Shown piece by piece: positions 37,996-48,098 of a DNA stretch of 52,115 nt. The notes below the pieces were generated by a model. It did no database searches, had not been told where the DNA came from, and saw nothing but the letters and a program-made list of their open reading frames with translations. The translations under genes and the position numbers were made by a program. Position 1 is the first letter of the stretch. Each line of letters starts with the position of its first letter. The stretch is from Campylobacter sp. LR291e. Lineage in GTDB: Bacteria > Campylobacterota > Campylobacteria > Campylobacterales > Campylobacteraceae. The stretch spans positions 1 through 52,115 of the forward strand of contig NZ_VJNV01000005.1 of the NCBI RefSeq assembly GCF_008633915.1, read 5' to 3'.

Positions 37996-38991
37996 TCATA
38001 ATAAATTTAAAATCTTATTAGAATAATAAAGCTTATCCCCATCCATAAAGGACATTTCTTCTTCAATTCCTTCTAGTTTAAAAACTTGAAAATCATTTAA
38101 ATTTAAATCACTTTTAATCAAATAACCCGTTTTTTCCACCATATAAAGTGCATCATTATAAATATTAGCCTTTGTAAAAATGGCAAAATCAAATTTTTTT
38201 TCAGCCATTTTTTTAAGATTAAAATCTGTTTTTATAATGTTTCCATCCTTGCAAAATATAAAAATTTCATTCTCACCTATAGCTAGGGTTTTAATATCTG
38301 CATCTTGATAAAGAATTTGTTCGTAATTTGTTATAGCAATTATTTTTTTAGCCGTTGTAGCTATGATTTTATCTTGTATTATGTCTAAAAAAATCACATT
38401 ATTAAAAAAATAATCTGCTGAAACTACTATATTTTTTATTATCGCATAATCTTGTCTAGATATGATGATTAATTTTCCATCTAAACTAGGATATATAATG
38501 TTTTCATCTAAAAAAATAGGTGCAGCGATACGACTATCTTGCCCAGAGGTCGCAGTTAGGGCATAAGAAAATTTAACACCTAAACTTCTATTTGCTAAAA
38601 CTATAGAATTATTTGCTAAAACCAAGGCTATATCATCTCCACTAGTACTAACGCTTACAACACTAGCCTCGAAATTTTCAGTATATAATTCCTCGCCTAT
38701 ACTATCATAAATTTTTAATATCCCATCATTGTTAGCTACTATAAATTCGCCATCTTCATAAGCTAAAAGATTGTATCCCTTTTTAAGCTTGAAATTTAAG
38801 CTATCTGCGTAGTTTTTAGCTATTACTGAGTTATTTTTAAGTTTGGCACTAAAATTATTCCAATCTGTTATAGTAGAACTTAATTTTTCATCATAGCTTA
38901 ATTTAGCTTCTATTTTTTCAGGGTTAAAATATTGTCTTTGTGTGGTACAAGCACTAAATATTAAACATATAAGGCATAAAAAAATTCTCAT
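37996..38991 (-). CDS. Beta-propeller-like lipoprotein
   Basis: This 331-residue protein has a lipoprotein signal ending IFSAC (Cys15). The mature part is made of repeated short strands such as NLLAYEDGEFIVANNDGILKI, DDIALVLANNSIVLANRS and NIIYPSLDGKLIIISRQDY (quoted as separate pieces). This pattern suggests a PQQ-like beta-propeller, as in BamB. The upstream gene encodes a membrane-anchored protein abutting it by zero bases. The arrangement resembles yfgM-bamB of other proteobacteria, so an outer-membrane assembly role is possible but unproven. Confidence 0.65.
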   Translation of the reverse strand: MRIFLCLICLIFSACTTQRQYFNPEKIEAKLSYDEKLSSTITDWNNFSAKLKNNSVIAKNYADSLNFKLKKGYNLLAYEDGEFIVANNDGILKIYDSIGEELYTENFEASVVSVSTSGDDIALVLANNSIVLANRSLGVKFSYALTATSGQDSRIAAPIFLDENIIYPSLDGKLIIISRQDYAIIKNIVVSADYFFNNVIFLDIIQDKIIATTAKKIIAITNYEQILYQDADIKTLAIGENEIFIFCKDGNIIKTDFNLKKMAEKKFDFAIFTKANIYNDALYMVEKTGYLIKSDLNLNDFQVFKLEGIEEEMSFMDGDKLYYSNKILNLL

Positions 38992-39546
38992 TTAAATGCC
39001 TTGATAGTGTTTTAAATTTTGAGAAAGTTGTTCTAAGCTTGAATTTGGCTTAATTTTATTTAATAAAATATTTGCCTCTTTGATTTTATTTTCTTCTAAA
39101 AGCTTAAAGGCTTGTAAAATAGTGCTAAAATCTTTTAAAAAAATGGAATTTTCATTAAAATTTAAGACTAAAATATTTTTTAACAAGGGATTTAATTTTT
39201 CATTTTTTGTAAGGGTTTTTAACTCTTCTAGGTTTGAATCTAAATTTTGGGCAAGAAAAATAGCATATAAATTTATATTTTTATCTTTTAATAATTTAAT
39301 TGTCGTACTATCATTTGAATTTTGCATTAAACTAGCGTATAATTCATTACTTGTTTGAATATTGCTTTCTTGTACCTTTTGGATTATAAGGGTAGTAATA
39401 AAATAAAGTACCAAAATAATTAAAATAGCAAGTATGTAAAATTTATATTTTTTAATAAATCTTTCGCCCTTAATAAATTTTTCTATGAATTGTTCTTCTG
39501 TGTTTAAACCACTTTTGACAGCCTCTAAATTTTCTTTAAATGCCAA
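38992..39546 (-). CDS. Membrane-anchored protein, possible YfgM-like TPR
   Basis: This 184-residue protein has one transmembrane helix after a basic segment (YKFYILAILIILVLYFITTLII, about residues 34-55, split here only for reference). The C-terminal 120 residues are predicted helical and repeat-like (TNELYASLMQ, LLEENKIKEANILLNKI), compatible with TPR units facing the periplasm. It directly precedes the beta-propeller lipoprotein gene. It is divergent from gatC. The function is inferred only from topology and neighbours. Confidence 0.6.
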   Translation of the reverse strand: MAFKENLEAVKSGLNTEEQFIEKFIKGERFIKKYKFYILAILIILVLYFITTLIIQKVQESNIQTSNELYASLMQNSNDSTTIKLLKDKNINLYAIFLAQNLDSNLEELKTLTKNEKLNPLLKNILVLNFNENSIFLKDFSTILQAFKLLEENKIKEANILLNKIKPNSSLEQLSQNLKHYQGI

Positions 39547-39627
39547 AATTTATCCTTTTTTGTAAATTTAAAAAGTGCAATTGTAACATAATAAAAATAA
39601 AATATTCTAAATAAAGCTTTTTATGTT

Positions 39628-39633
39628 ATAATT
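39628..39633 (+). promoter_or_regulatory. -10 element of gatC
   Basis: TATAAT with an upstream TG-like extension (ATGTTATAAT) lies 30 bp before the gatC ATG. Confidence 0.6.
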
Positions 39634-39662
39634 TTTAAAATTTTTTTGACAAGGTTTGGATA

Positions 39663-39950
39663 ATGCAAATTGATGAAAAACTACTTACAAAACTTGAAAA
39701 ATTAAGCACTTTAAAAATTTCTAATGAAAAAAGAAGTGAGGTTATCGCACAACTTAGCGAGATTGTAACTTTTGTAGAAAAACTTAACGAATTAGATTTA
39801 AGTCAAAAAGAAGTTGTGGTAAGTACAATTGGTGGTGGAACGCCTTTTAGAAAGGATGAACCAAAGAGTAGTGAGGTTGTGGATATGGTTTTAAAGAACG
39901 CTCCAAGGCATGATGGACATTTTTTCTCAGTGCCTAAAATTATAGAGTGA
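39663..39950 (+). CDS. gatC: Asp/Glu-tRNA amidotransferase subunit GatC
   Basis: This 95-residue protein starts MQIDEKLLTKLEKLSTLKIS and contains FVEKLNELDL and FRKDEPKSSEVVDMVLKNAP, the usual GatC pattern ending in FSVPKIIE. GatC stabilises GatA/GatB, which amidate misacylated Asp- and Glu-tRNA. gatA and gatB are not nearby. The gene has its own promoter and AAGG-like ribosome site. Confidence 0.93.
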   Translation: MQIDEKLLTKLEKLSTLKISNEKRSEVIAQLSEIVTFVEKLNELDLSQKEVVVSTIGGGTPFRKDEPKSSEVVDMVLKNAPRHDGHFFSVPKIIE

Positions 39951-40013
39951 TTAACTTAATATTTAAGAGTTATATTGTAAAATTGTAAAATTATTTTTTA
40001 GGAAGAAAAGTTT

Positions 40014-40646
40014 ATGAATTTTTACTGGTTTGATGTACTTATTTTAGGTTTTACCTTTCTTTTGGGATTAAAGGGTGGAGTTAATGGACTTGTTAAAGAA
40101 ATTTTCGGTCTTATAGGCATTATAGGTGGTGTTTTTATCGCTGCTGTTTATTCTGATGAGGCTGCAAAATTTATCCAAGAAAATCTTTATAATATAGACA
40201 ATAAAGACCTTGCGTCCTTTGCTGGTTTCTTATCTATATTAATTATTTTTTGGATTATATGCTTAATTTTAGGTTCTTTCATAGCAAGACTTGTAAAATT
40301 TAGTGGACTTAGCTTTTTAGATAGAATAGGTGGTTTTATTTTCGGTAGTGCCAAGGTTTTTTTAATTTTTGCTATATTGGTTTTTTGTATAGAAAAAATA
40401 GGACCTTTAAAAGATAAACTTGATAGCTTTGCAAAAGATAGTTACACTTTATCGGTACTTAAAAATACTGGTGCGTACATTATGAATCAACCATTAGCAC
40501 AAAATCCTTTACAAGAATTAAAGCAAGATATTAACTCAAATATACAAGAATTAGGACAAAATATACAAGAAGGTACTCAAGAATTAAAAGACAATGTGCA
40601 AGAACTCAAGGATGATTTAATACAAGGAGTGCAAAATGATAATTGA
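40014..40646 (+). CDS. CvpA family membrane protein
   Basis: This 210-residue protein has four hydrophobic segments in the first 130 residues. It opens [20 protein letters not shown], typical of CvpA. The C-terminal tail (about residues 165-210) is an amphipathic, Gln/Glu/Leu-rich coil with repeated QELxxxxQE units. CvpA is linked to envelope maintenance in other bacteria. It overlaps fur by 11 bp, so fur expression is tied to this gene. Confidence 0.85.
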   Translation: MNFYWFDVLILGFTFLLGLKGGVNGLVKEIFGLIGIIGGVFIAAVYSDEAAKFIQENLYNIDNKDLASFAGFLSILIIFWIICLILGSFIARLVKFSGLSFLDRIGGFIFGSAKVFLIFAILVFCIEKIGPLKDKLDSFAKDSYTLSVLKNTGAYIMNQPLAQNPLQELKQDINSNIQELGQNIQEGTQELKDNVQELKDDLIQGVQNDN

Positions 40647-41106
40647 AAATATGGAATATGATGCCTTGCTTGAAAGATTTAAGAAAATTCTAAGACAGGG
40701 TGGACTTAAATATACAAAGCAAAGAGAAATTTTACTTCAAACTCTGTACCATAACGATATGCATTATACCCCTGAAAGCTTATATATGGAGATTAAGCAA
40801 AGTGTGCCTGATTTAAATATAGGCATAGCAACCGTTTATAGAACCTTAAATTTGCTTGAAGAAGCAGAAATGGTAACTTCTATATCCTTTGGTTCATCGG
40901 GTAAAAAATACGAACTTGCTAATAAGCCTCATCATGACCATATGATATGCAAAAATTGTGGCAAGATTATAGAATTTGAAAATTCCGTCATAGAAAGACA
41001 GCAATCCTTAGTAGCAAAAGAACATAACTTTAAGCTTACCGGGCATTTAATGCAACTTTATGGAACTTGCAGTGGTTGTACTCAAAAAGTTAAGGTAAAA
41101 ATTTAA
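40636..41106 (+). CDS. fur: Ferric uptake regulator Fur
   Basis: Fur is an iron-responsive repressor of 156 residues, very close to the C. jejuni sequence I remember. The winged-helix domain includes [18 protein letters not shown]. The metal sites are in [20 protein letters not shown], with a further cysteine pair CSGC near the C terminus. AAGGAG (40624-40629) supports ATG 40636 inside the end of the cvpA gene. lysS begins directly after the stop. This fits the known Campylobacter arrangement in which fur lacks a close promoter of its own. Confidence 0.97.
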   Translation: MIIENMEYDALLERFKKILRQGGLKYTKQREILLQTLYHNDMHYTPESLYMEIKQSVPDLNIGIATVYRTLNLLEEAEMVTSISFGSSGKKYELANKPHHDHMICKNCGKIIEFENSVIERQQSLVAKEHNFKLTGHLMQLYGTCSGCTQKVKVKI

Positions 41107-42609
41107 ATGTTTGATAATGTTTTAGAACAACAAAGAATCGCTAAGGCCGATACCTTAAAAAATGCAGGGATAAATCCTTATCCACATTTTTTGCAAAAGG
41201 ATATGTCGATTGTAGAATTCAAAGAAAAATTTTCTTATATTCTAAATAGTGAAAATAAAAGAGATGAAAGTATAAATATTTTACTTGCTGGTAGGCTTAA
41301 ATTACTAAGAGTGGCGGGAAAATCTACCTTTGCAAATATAGAAGATGAAAAGGATAATATTCAAATTTATTTTAATAAAGACAGCTTAGGCGAAGAAAAA
41401 TATAATCTTTTCAAAAAAAACTTAGAAGTAGGCGATATTATAATTGTTCGTGGTTATCCCTTTGTAACTAATACAGGGGAATTTAGCATTCATCTTAATG
41501 ACTTAAAACTTGCCGCAAAGGCTATTTCGCCATTGCCTGAAAAATTTCACGGCTTAACTGATATAGAACTTAGATATAGAAAACGTTATTTAGATATGAT
41601 TATGAATAAGCAAGTAAGAAAGGATTTTATAACGCGTTCAAAGATACTTAGCTTAATAAGACATTTTTTTGAAGAAAAAAACTTTTTAGAAGTAGAAACG
41701 CCAATGATGCATCCTATCGCAGGAGGGGCAAATGCAAAACCTTTCGTAACCTTTCACAATGCTTTGGGCGTTGAGAGATTTTTAAGAATTGCACCTGAAC
41801 TTTATTTAAAAAGACTTATAGTTGGTGGCTTTGAGGCTATTTTTGAAATAAATCGTTGTTTTAGAAACGAGGGCATGGATTTAACACATAATCCGGAATT
41901 TACAAGCATTGAGTTTTATTGGTCTTATCATAATTATAAGGATTTAATGAATTTAACCGAAGAGCTTTTAATTTTTCTTTTGAAAGAATTAAATTTAGGA
42001 CAAGTTATAGAATATGATGAAATGAAAATCGATTTTACACTTCCTTTTAAAAGGCTAACTTATAAAGAAGCACTTAAAGAATATGGTTTGATAAATGAAG
42101 ATATTTTTGGGAATAAAAATGCTATAATAGAATTTTTAAAAACTCATAATATTGATGTTAATGAGAGATTAGATTTAGGGCATTTGCAAGCTGAACTTTT
42201 TGATAATTTTGTAGAAAATAAGCTGATAAATCCAACCTTTATCACAGATTTTCCTATATCTATAAGTCCTTTGTCAAGAAGAAGTGATAGTGATGAAAAT
42301 ATAGCTGAACGTTTTGAGCTTTTTATCGCAGGTAAGGAACTTGCAAATGGTTTTAATGAGTTAAATGACCCAAAAGACCAATATGAGAGATTTTTAAAGC
42401 AAATTAAGGCTAAAAATGCAGGTGATGAAGAAGCTTGCGAAATGGACGAGGACTTTGTAAGTGCACTTGCCTTTGGTATGCCACCAACAGGAGGTGAGGG
42501 CATAGGCATAGATAGGCTTGTCATGCTATTAACTGGTAAAAAATCCATTCGTGACGTGATTTTATTCCCAGCTATGCGTCCATTAAAATCAGAATTAAAA
42601 GAAGGATAA
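41107..42609 (+). CDS. lysS: Lysyl-tRNA synthetase (class II)
   Basis: This 500-residue protein has an N-terminal OB-fold anticodon-binding domain and a class II catalytic core. Motif 1 is near [21 protein letters not shown], motif 2 is [20 protein letters not shown] (about residues 258-277), and motif 3 is [15 protein letters not shown]. It is downstream of fur with no gap and upstream of glyA by 2 bp, so the genes form one run. Confidence 0.97.
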   Translation: MFDNVLEQQRIAKADTLKNAGINPYPHFLQKDMSIVEFKEKFSYILNSENKRDESINILLAGRLKLLRVAGKSTFANIEDEKDNIQIYFNKDSLGEEKYNLFKKNLEVGDIIIVRGYPFVTNTGEFSIHLNDLKLAAKAISPLPEKFHGLTDIELRYRKRYLDMIMNKQVRKDFITRSKILSLIRHFFEEKNFLEVETPMMHPIAGGANAKPFVTFHNALGVERFLRIAPELYLKRLIVGGFEAIFEINRCFRNEGMDLTHNPEFTSIEFYWSYHNYKDLMNLTEELLIFLLKELNLGQVIEYDEMKIDFTLPFKRLTYKEALKEYGLINEDIFGNKNAIIEFLKTHNIDVNERLDLGHLQAELFDNFVENKLINPTFITDFPISISPLSRRSDSDENIAERFELFIAGKELANGFNELNDPKDQYERFLKQIKAKNAGDEEACEMDEDFVSALAFGMPPTGGEGIGIDRLVMLLTGKKSIRDVILFPAMRPLKSELKEG

Positions 42610-42611
42610 AT

Positions 42612-43856
42612 ATGAGCTTAGAACAATTTGACAAAGATATTTTTGATTTGACAAATAAAGAACTCGCTAGACAATGCGAGGGTTTAGAAATGATAGCAAG
42701 TGAAAACTTTACCCTACCGGAAGTTATGGAGGTTATGGGTAGTGTTTTAACAAATAAATATGCAGAGGGCTATCCGTATAAAAGGTATTATGGTGGCTGT
42801 GAATTTGTAGATGAGATTGAACAAATTGCGATTAATCGTTGTAAAAAGCTTTTTAATTGCGAATTTGCAAATGTTCAACCAAATTCAGGCTCTCAAGCAA
42901 ATCAAGGTGTTTATGCTGCTTTATTAAGTAGAGGCGATAAAATTCTTGGTATGGATTTAAGCCATGGAGGTCACTTAACACACGGGGCTAAGGTTAGTAG
43001 TTCGGGTAAAATGTATGAAAGTTTTTTTTACGGGGTTGAACTTGATGGTAGAATTAATTATGATAAGGTTTTAGAAATTGCTAAAGTGGTTAAACCAAAG
43101 CTTATAGTTTGTGGGGCGAGTGCTTATGCAAGGGTGATTGATTTTGCTAAATTTAGAGAAATTGCCGATGAGGTCGGGGCTTATTTATTTGCAGATGTTG
43201 CACACATAGCAGGACTTGTTGTAGCAGATGAACACCCAAGTCCTTTTCCGCACGCCCATGTTGTAAGTTCTACTACTCATAAGACATTAAGGGGTCCAAG
43301 AGGTGGCATTATAATGTGTAATGATGAAGAACTTGCTAAAAAGATAAATTCAGCAATTTTTCCAGGCATTCAAGGTGGTCCTTTAATGAATGTTATCGCG
43401 GCTAAGGCAGTTGGATTTAAATTTAATCTTAGCCCGGAGTGGAAAATTTATGCAAGTCAAGTTGTAAAAAATGCAAAAACTCTTGCTAAGGTTTTAATGC
43501 AAAGAAATTATAAATTAGTAAGTGATGGCACTGATAATCACCTTGTTTTAGTTTCTTTCTTAGATAAAGAATTTAGTGGCAAGGATGCAGATTTAGCACT
43601 TGGTGATGCTGGAATTACGGTTAATAAAAACACGGTCCCTGGTGAAAAAAGAAGTCCTTTTGTAACAAGTGGTGTTAGAATAGGTACTCCAGCCCTTACA
43701 GCAAGAGGGTTCAAGGAAAAAGAAATTGAAGTTGTGGCAAATTACATTGCCGATATTTTAGATGATATCAACAATAAAGATTTACAAACAAGTATTAGAG
43801 AAAAGCTCAAAATTCTTGCAAAAGATTTTATTATTTATTCAAAGGCTATGTTTTGA
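42612..43856 (+). CDS. glyA: Serine hydroxymethyltransferase
   Basis: GlyA interconverts serine and glycine and supplies methylenetetrahydrofolate. It has 414 residues. [16 protein letters not shown], the PLP site [16 protein letters not shown] (about residue 226 for the lysine) and FPGIQGGP are visible. AAGGATAAAT precedes the ATG. The following gene may start four bases before the stop. Confidence 0.97.
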   Translation: MSLEQFDKDIFDLTNKELARQCEGLEMIASENFTLPEVMEVMGSVLTNKYAEGYPYKRYYGGCEFVDEIEQIAINRCKKLFNCEFANVQPNSGSQANQGVYAALLSRGDKILGMDLSHGGHLTHGAKVSSSGKMYESFFYGVELDGRINYDKVLEIAKVVKPKLIVCGASAYARVIDFAKFREIADEVGAYLFADVAHIAGLVVADEHPSPFPHAHVVSSTTHKTLRGPRGGIIMCNDEELAKKINSAIFPGIQGGPLMNVIAAKAVGFKFNLSPEWKIYASQVVKNAKTLAKVLMQRNYKLVSDGTDNHLVLVSFLDKEFSGKDADLALGDAGITVNKNTVPGEKRSPFVTSGVRIGTPALTARGFKEKEIEVVANYIADILDDINNKDLQTSIREKLKILAKDFIIYSKAMF

Positions 43857-44398
43857 TTTCAACAATGGACATGTCGCTTATAAAAATGATAAGCGACCAT
43901 TATTACATTAAAAAAGACAGAATTATAAGTAAATGTGAATACAGAGGTCGTTATTTTTTCGACAGATTTGAAAGAGTGAACGCCCTTTTAAGTGCTAATG
44001 TTTTAAGAGAACATGCATCAAAGAAAATCATTGTAGCACATGATTTAATCACTCGCAATAATAAGGTCGAAAATATAGTGTTTGATTACAATGGCTTTAA
44101 CACTGATAGATTTTGGCATAGGGCCCAGCTTATTTTAAGAGAAGAGGGTTTTATGAATTTCACAGCTTATAAAACAAAAACACCTGGCCATTTGCATTTG
44201 TATATACATAAGGGTCATACAGCATTAACAGAAGGTTATTCACTGGCCTCAAAGCTTTCTATGATGTTTGCAAGTAAAATGCCTGTTGAGTGGCGTGTTT
44301 TTCCAACTATGGATATGCCAAGAGATTTTAATATTTTAATTGTTCCTTACGAAGTGTTCCAAAAAGAACGTGGTAGTTCGTGGGCAAGACATATGTAA
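43853..44398 (+). CDS. DUF1882 family protein
   Basis: This protein has 181 residues from a TTG at 43853 that overlaps the glyA stop, or 177 from ATG 43865. Neither start has a clear ribosome site. It is predicted soluble, with [13 protein letters not shown] and [25 protein letters not shown] as conserved-looking pieces. It corresponds by position to the C. jejuni gene after glyA. DUF1882 proteins are confined mostly to Campylobacterota. The function is unknown. Confidence 0.75.
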   Translation: MISTMDMSLIKMISDHYYIKKDRIISKCEYRGRYFFDRFERVNALLSANVLREHASKKIIVAHDLITRNNKVENIVFDYNGFNTDRFWHRAQLILREEGFMNFTAYKTKTPGHLHLYIHKGHTALTEGYSLASKLSMMFASKMPVEWRVFPTMDMPRDFNILIVPYEVFQKERGSSWARHM

Positions 44399-44409
44399 AA
44401 GGAGTAAAA

Positions 44410-45186
44410 ATGGAAAATGAAAATAAGACAGAATTTGATGATATTATCTTAGAAAAAAGCAATAAAAGTGAAAAAATCAAAAAAATCCTTTTGCGTGTTA
44501 TTGCCTTAGTTATACTATTTTTAGTAATACTTTTAGTGTATAAATTGTTTAATGGCAATCAAGAAAAAGAGATTGTCCCAAGTGAGCCAATTAGTGGCTT
44601 AGATGATAAAAATGGCTTTAAGGACATTCCATTAACCGAATTAACAGAAGAACAAAATCAATTTGAGTTATTAAAACAAAGTCTTGCAAAAGAAGAAAAT
44701 AATGAACAAAATGCTACCCTTGTTACTAGTGAAATTCCAGCTCCACCACCTAGTGAAGAAATAAATTCAGAACCACCTGCACCAAAGCAAGAAATTCAAA
44801 AGCCTACGCAAAGTAATACTATAAATGTAGCTAAAAATGAAAAGCAAACAAAACCTGCTACTACGCAAAAACAAGCTGATTCTAAAGAACTTTTCAAAGA
44901 GATGCCAGCCCAAAAGATAGAACCTGTTTTACATAAGCAAAGTGGTTTACCTGTTGGTACTTATGTACAAGTATTTTCTGTAGAAAATGTTGATAAAAGG
45001 TCAAAGGATTTAACAGCATTAAAACAAAAAGGCTATGAATACAAGCTTTATAAAACAAAGGTTAATAATAAGGACATTACTAAGGTTTTAATAGGACCTT
45101 TTAGTAAAGATGAGGTAAATGCTGCACTTACTAAAATTAGAAAAGATGTGGAAAAAGACGCCTTTGTATTTACCTTAAAACCTTAA
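44410..45186 (+). CDS. SPOR-domain membrane protein
   Basis: From ATG 44410, which has AAAAGGAG in front, the protein has 258 residues. A longer frame from 44380 lies in the previous gene. A cytoplasmic acidic N terminus is followed by one transmembrane helix (LLRVIALVILFLVILLVYKL), a Pro/Glu/Gln-rich periplasmic linker (about residues 95-165), and a C-terminal SPOR domain (GTYVQVFSVENVDKR through VLIGPFSKDEV). SPOR domains bind denuded peptidoglycan at division sites. aroE follows after 1 bp. Confidence 0.85.
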   Translation: MENENKTEFDDIILEKSNKSEKIKKILLRVIALVILFLVILLVYKLFNGNQEKEIVPSEPISGLDDKNGFKDIPLTELTEEQNQFELLKQSLAKEENNEQNATLVTSEIPAPPPSEEINSEPPAPKQEIQKPTQSNTINVAKNEKQTKPATTQKQADSKELFKEMPAQKIEPVLHKQSGLPVGTYVQVFSVENVDKRSKDLTALKQKGYEYKLYKTKVNNKDITKVLIGPFSKDEVNAALTKIRKDVEKDAFVFTLKP

Positions 45187-45187
45187 A

Positions 45188-45973
45188 ATGAAAGTTTTAG
45201 CCGTTATAGGTAATCCTATAAACCACTCTAAAAGCCCAAGAATTCACAATAATGCCATTAAATTCTTAGGGTTTGATGCTATTTACACGCGTTATTTATT
45301 AAATGATAAATCTTTACTTAAAGAAAAATTTTTAAAACTTAGATTAAATGGGGCAAATATAACAATTCCCTTTAAAGAAGAAGCCTTAAATATAGCAGAT
45401 ATTAAGGATGAAAATGTAGTTAAAATAGGCAGTGCAAATACTCTCATTTTAAAAGATAATAAAATTTATGCTTATAATACCGATGCACCTGGCTTTTTAC
45501 AATCTATTAAAGATTATAAAGATATCAAAAAAGCCCTTATTTTAGGAGCAGGTGGCAGTGCAAAGGCTATAGCATTTGCCTTGAATTCAAAAAACATAAA
45601 ATGCACAATTGCAAATCGTTCAAGTTCTCGTTTTAAGGACTTTAAGGACTATAAAACTTCTTTATATGAAAATTTGCAAGATTTTGAATTTGACATAGTT
45701 ATTAATACAACCCCGGCCGGTTTAAATAATGATAATTTGCCTTGCGATGAAAATTTATTAAATAAGCTTTTATCAAATGCCAAATTTGGCTGTGATATAG
45801 TTTATGGAAAACAAACTCCTTTTTTAAATGCTTGTAAAAAACATAAGTTAATTTTTAAGGATGGGGCTGATATGCTTTTGTGGCAAGGGGTTTTTGCCTT
45901 TGAATTATTTTTTGATATAAAAGATAAAGAAACACTTATAAAACAAGCTATGCAAGAAGCATTAACTTTATAA
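45188..45973 (+). CDS. aroE: Shikimate dehydrogenase
   Basis: AroE reduces 3-dehydroshikimate with NADPH in aromatic amino-acid synthesis. It has 261 residues. The substrate site is GNPINHSKSPRIHN at the N terminus and NITIPFKEEA (catalytic lysine). The NADP loop is LILGAGGSAKAIAFAL (about residues 117-132), followed by CTIANRSSSR. DMLLWQGVFAFELFF closes the active site. It lies in the run with the SPOR gene and the MerR gene. Confidence 0.96.
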   Translation: MKVLAVIGNPINHSKSPRIHNNAIKFLGFDAIYTRYLLNDKSLLKEKFLKLRLNGANITIPFKEEALNIADIKDENVVKIGSANTLILKDNKIYAYNTDAPGFLQSIKDYKDIKKALILGAGGSAKAIAFALNSKNIKCTIANRSSSRFKDFKDYKTSLYENLQDFEFDIVINTTPAGLNNDNLPCDENLLNKLLSNAKFGCDIVYGKQTPFLNACKKHKLIFKDGADMLLWQGVFAFELFFDIKDKETLIKQAMQEALTL

Positions 45974-45982
45974 AGGAATATT

Positions 45983-46405
45983 ATGGCTTATACTGTTATA
46001 GAGGTTCAAAAACTTACTGGCGTTTCATCTCATACTATTCGTTTTTGGGCTAAAAAAGGATTGTTACCCTTTGTGCAAAAAGACAAAAATTTAGTAAAAT
46101 ATTTTAGTATAACAGATGTGGAATGGGTTAGGTGGATATCTTGTTTGCGTTCTATAAATATGAGTTTAAAGGATATTAAGACTTATATTTACTTATCGAC
46201 AAAGGGTATTGATAGTGCACCTGATAGAAAAAAAATGCTTGAAAATCAACTTGAAAATATAAATAAAGAAGTACTTAAATTAGAAAAAGCAAAGGAAATG
46301 CTAAAATATAAAATTGGCGTTTATGACAAGATTATGAAAACGGGCATTGATGTGTATAACCCAGAAAGTAGGGATTACCAAAAGAAAACAAGGAAGAATA
46401 AATGA
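45983..46405 (+). CDS. MerR family transcriptional regulator
   Basis: This 140-residue protein has an N-terminal MerR winged helix: YTVIEVQKLTGVSSHTIRFW then GLLPFVQKDKNLVKYFSITDVEWV. A dimerisation coiled coil follows (about residues 85-115). The C terminus is short and Lys/Arg-rich, without the metal-binding cysteines of MerR/CueR types, so the inducer is unknown. The ATG follows AAAGGAAT. The stop overlaps the start of the MORN lipoprotein gene as ATGA, a coupling that suggests a functional link. Confidence 0.88.
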   Translation: MAYTVIEVQKLTGVSSHTIRFWAKKGLLPFVQKDKNLVKYFSITDVEWVRWISCLRSINMSLKDIKTYIYLSTKGIDSAPDRKKMLENQLENINKEVLKLEKAKEMLKYKIGVYDKIMKTGIDVYNPESRDYQKKTRKNK

Positions 46406-47745
46406 AAAAAATAATTTTAAGTGGCTTTGTTAGCCTTATTTTAGTAGCTTGTGCAAGCAATTCTGGTTTAAAAGAAATAAAATATCAACAAGAAAATGCA
46501 TCTAGCTTAAATGGGGTTCAAAAAGAATTTTATGCAAATGGTAATGTTCGAAGTGAAAAGATATTTAAAAATGGCGTTTGGCTTGGGGAATATAAGGAAT
46601 TTTATGAAAGTGGGGCTTTAAAATTAAAAGGAAATTATAAAAATAATAAGGCAAATGGGACCTTTATAGAATACTTTGAAGATGGTAAAATTTATAAAAA
46701 ATATAGCTTGAAAGATGATTTAAAAGATGGAACTTATAAGGAGTATTTTAGTAACTCAAAATTAAAAGAAGAAATAGATTTTAAAAATGGTAAGAAAAAT
46801 GGTACTTATAAGGCGTATTATGATAATGGTAAAACAAGCCTTAGTGGTAAATTTAAATATGATATAAAGATAGATGAGTGGATAAGTTATTTTGAAACAG
46901 GTACTAAGCATACCTTGCAATTAATTTATGATAATAATATCACTGGCAAGGATATAGTGTATTTTGAAGATGGTTCTATTAAGAAAGAAGAATATTATAA
47001 TAAGGTAGGTCAAAAGGATGGGGTATTTAGGGAATTTTATGCTATTAATACGCCAAAATTTGTAAAAACTTATAAAAATGATAAGCAAAATGGGGTATTT
47101 TATGAGTATTTTGCAAATACTCAACTTTATAAAGAATATACTATGAAAGATGATTATTTTATAGGTTTTTATAAGGAATTTTATGAAAATGGGGTTTTGC
47201 GTTTTGTTACAAAATATAACAATAAGGGTCAAAAAGAAGGAGCTGAAAATAATTACAGCAAACAAGCCACGCTTTTATCAAGTTTGATTTATAAGAATGA
47301 TAAATTAAATGGACTTTGTAAAACTTATCATGAAAATGGCGAGTTAAAGACTCAGGCCTTAATGAAAGATGATAAGGTTGTAGATATTAAAAAATTTTAT
47401 GATCAAAATGGTAAATTTTATGCACAAGAATTATTTGATGAACATGGTCAAAAGCTAGAATATAAAAGTTTTTATGAGAATAATTCCTTAAAAAGTGAAG
47501 AATATTATAAAAATGGAAAGGTAGATGGGCTTAGCAAGGGTTTTTATGAAGATGGCACCTTGCAATATGAAATTCAAAATAATAATGGCGTAAAAGGGGT
47601 ATTTAAAGAATATCATAAAAATGGACAATTAAGCCAAAGTGGTAGCTATAAATATGGCACAAAGCATGGCTGGATTAATTTTTATAATGAAGATGGTAAA
47701 TTTATTAAAAAAATTTATTATCAAAATGGGATAGCTATTGATTGA
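46402..47745 (+). CDS. MORN_2/YwqK-type repeat lipoprotein
   Basis: This 447-residue protein has a lipoprotein signal ending LILVAC (Cys17). Almost all of the mature part consists of about 17 repeats of roughly 22-25 residues around an F/Y-Y-x-N/D-G-x-L core (FYANGNVR, FYESGALK, YFEDGKIY, YHENGELK, FYEDGTLQ, YHKNGQLS). Such MORN_2 repeats are labelled YwqK antitoxin in databases, but here the lipid anchor argues for a cell-surface or periplasmic structural role. The start overlaps the MerR stop. Some units are degenerate (FYAINTPK, YFANTQLY), but the frame is intact. Confidence 0.85.
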   Translation: MKKIILSGFVSLILVACASNSGLKEIKYQQENASSLNGVQKEFYANGNVRSEKIFKNGVWLGEYKEFYESGALKLKGNYKNNKANGTFIEYFEDGKIYKKYSLKDDLKDGTYKEYFSNSKLKEEIDFKNGKKNGTYKAYYDNGKTSLSGKFKYDIKIDEWISYFETGTKHTLQLIYDNNITGKDIVYFEDGSIKKEEYYNKVGQKDGVFREFYAINTPKFVKTYKNDKQNGVFYEYFANTQLYKEYTMKDDYFIGFYKEFYENGVLRFVTKYNNKGQKEGAENNYSKQATLLSSLIYKNDKLNGLCKTYHENGELKTQALMKDDKVVDIKKFYDQNGKFYAQELFDEHGQKLEYKSFYENNSLKSEEYYKNGKVDGLSKGFYEDGTLQYEIQNNNGVKGVFKEYHKNGQLSQSGSYKYGTKHGWINFYNEDGKFIKKIYYQNGIAID

Positions 47746-47816
47746 AATTTTATAGTTTATATTATAAGAGAACAATAAAAAAAGCCAAGCAGTCCTTGTT
47801 TTTACAAATTAATTAT

Positions 47817-48038
47817 TTATTTTTTTGATTCGTAATTTTCTTTACAATAAGATATTTGTTCTAGTAAGTCTTTATCGCTTACTAATTTTATTGCTTCGTC
47901 ACCATTTTTTCCATTAATTAATCTCAATAGGTCTTTGCATTGATATTCTGTCGGTGGGTTACTTGAAGTAGTAGTACTTAAACAACCACTCAAAAACACA
48001 GCAATTAAAGCGATGCCAATCTTAATAATTTTTTGCAT
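47817..48038 (-). CDS. Small lipoprotein of unknown function
   Basis: This 73-residue protein has a signal peptide with lipobox FLSGC (Cys19) and a mature part of about 54 residues containing two further cysteines (YQCKDLL and ISYCKENY), possibly disulfide bonded. The Ser/Thr-rich linker after the lipid anchor is typical. A stem near 48064-48098 separates it from infC. The ribosome site is weak. No family was recognised. Confidence 0.6.
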   Translation of the reverse strand: MQKIIKIGIALIAVFLSGCLSTTTSSNPPTEYQCKDLLRLINGKNGDEAIKLVSDKDLLEQISYCKENYESKK

Positions 48039-48063
48039 ATTTTTTTTTACAAAATTAAAAATT

Positions 48064-48098
48064 AAAATAATTGCCTATCTAAGATAAGCAATTATTTT
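48064..48098 (-). terminator. Terminator of thrS-infC
   Basis: AAAATAATTGC (48064-48074) pairs with GCAATTATTTT (48088-48098), and the loop itself contains TATCT/AGATA that can pair. On the minus strand a T-rich tract follows. It overlaps the infC stop codon. Confidence 0.8.

Noticed and set aside
42144-42548. Minus-strand ORF of 134 codons inside lysS
   Set aside because: It is a Ser/Leu-rich shadow of the lysS catalytic domain with no ribosome site or neighbours.
46921-47265. Minus-strand ORF in the MORN lipoprotein gene
   Set aside because: It is an Ile/Phe-rich antisense shadow produced by the repeat codons.
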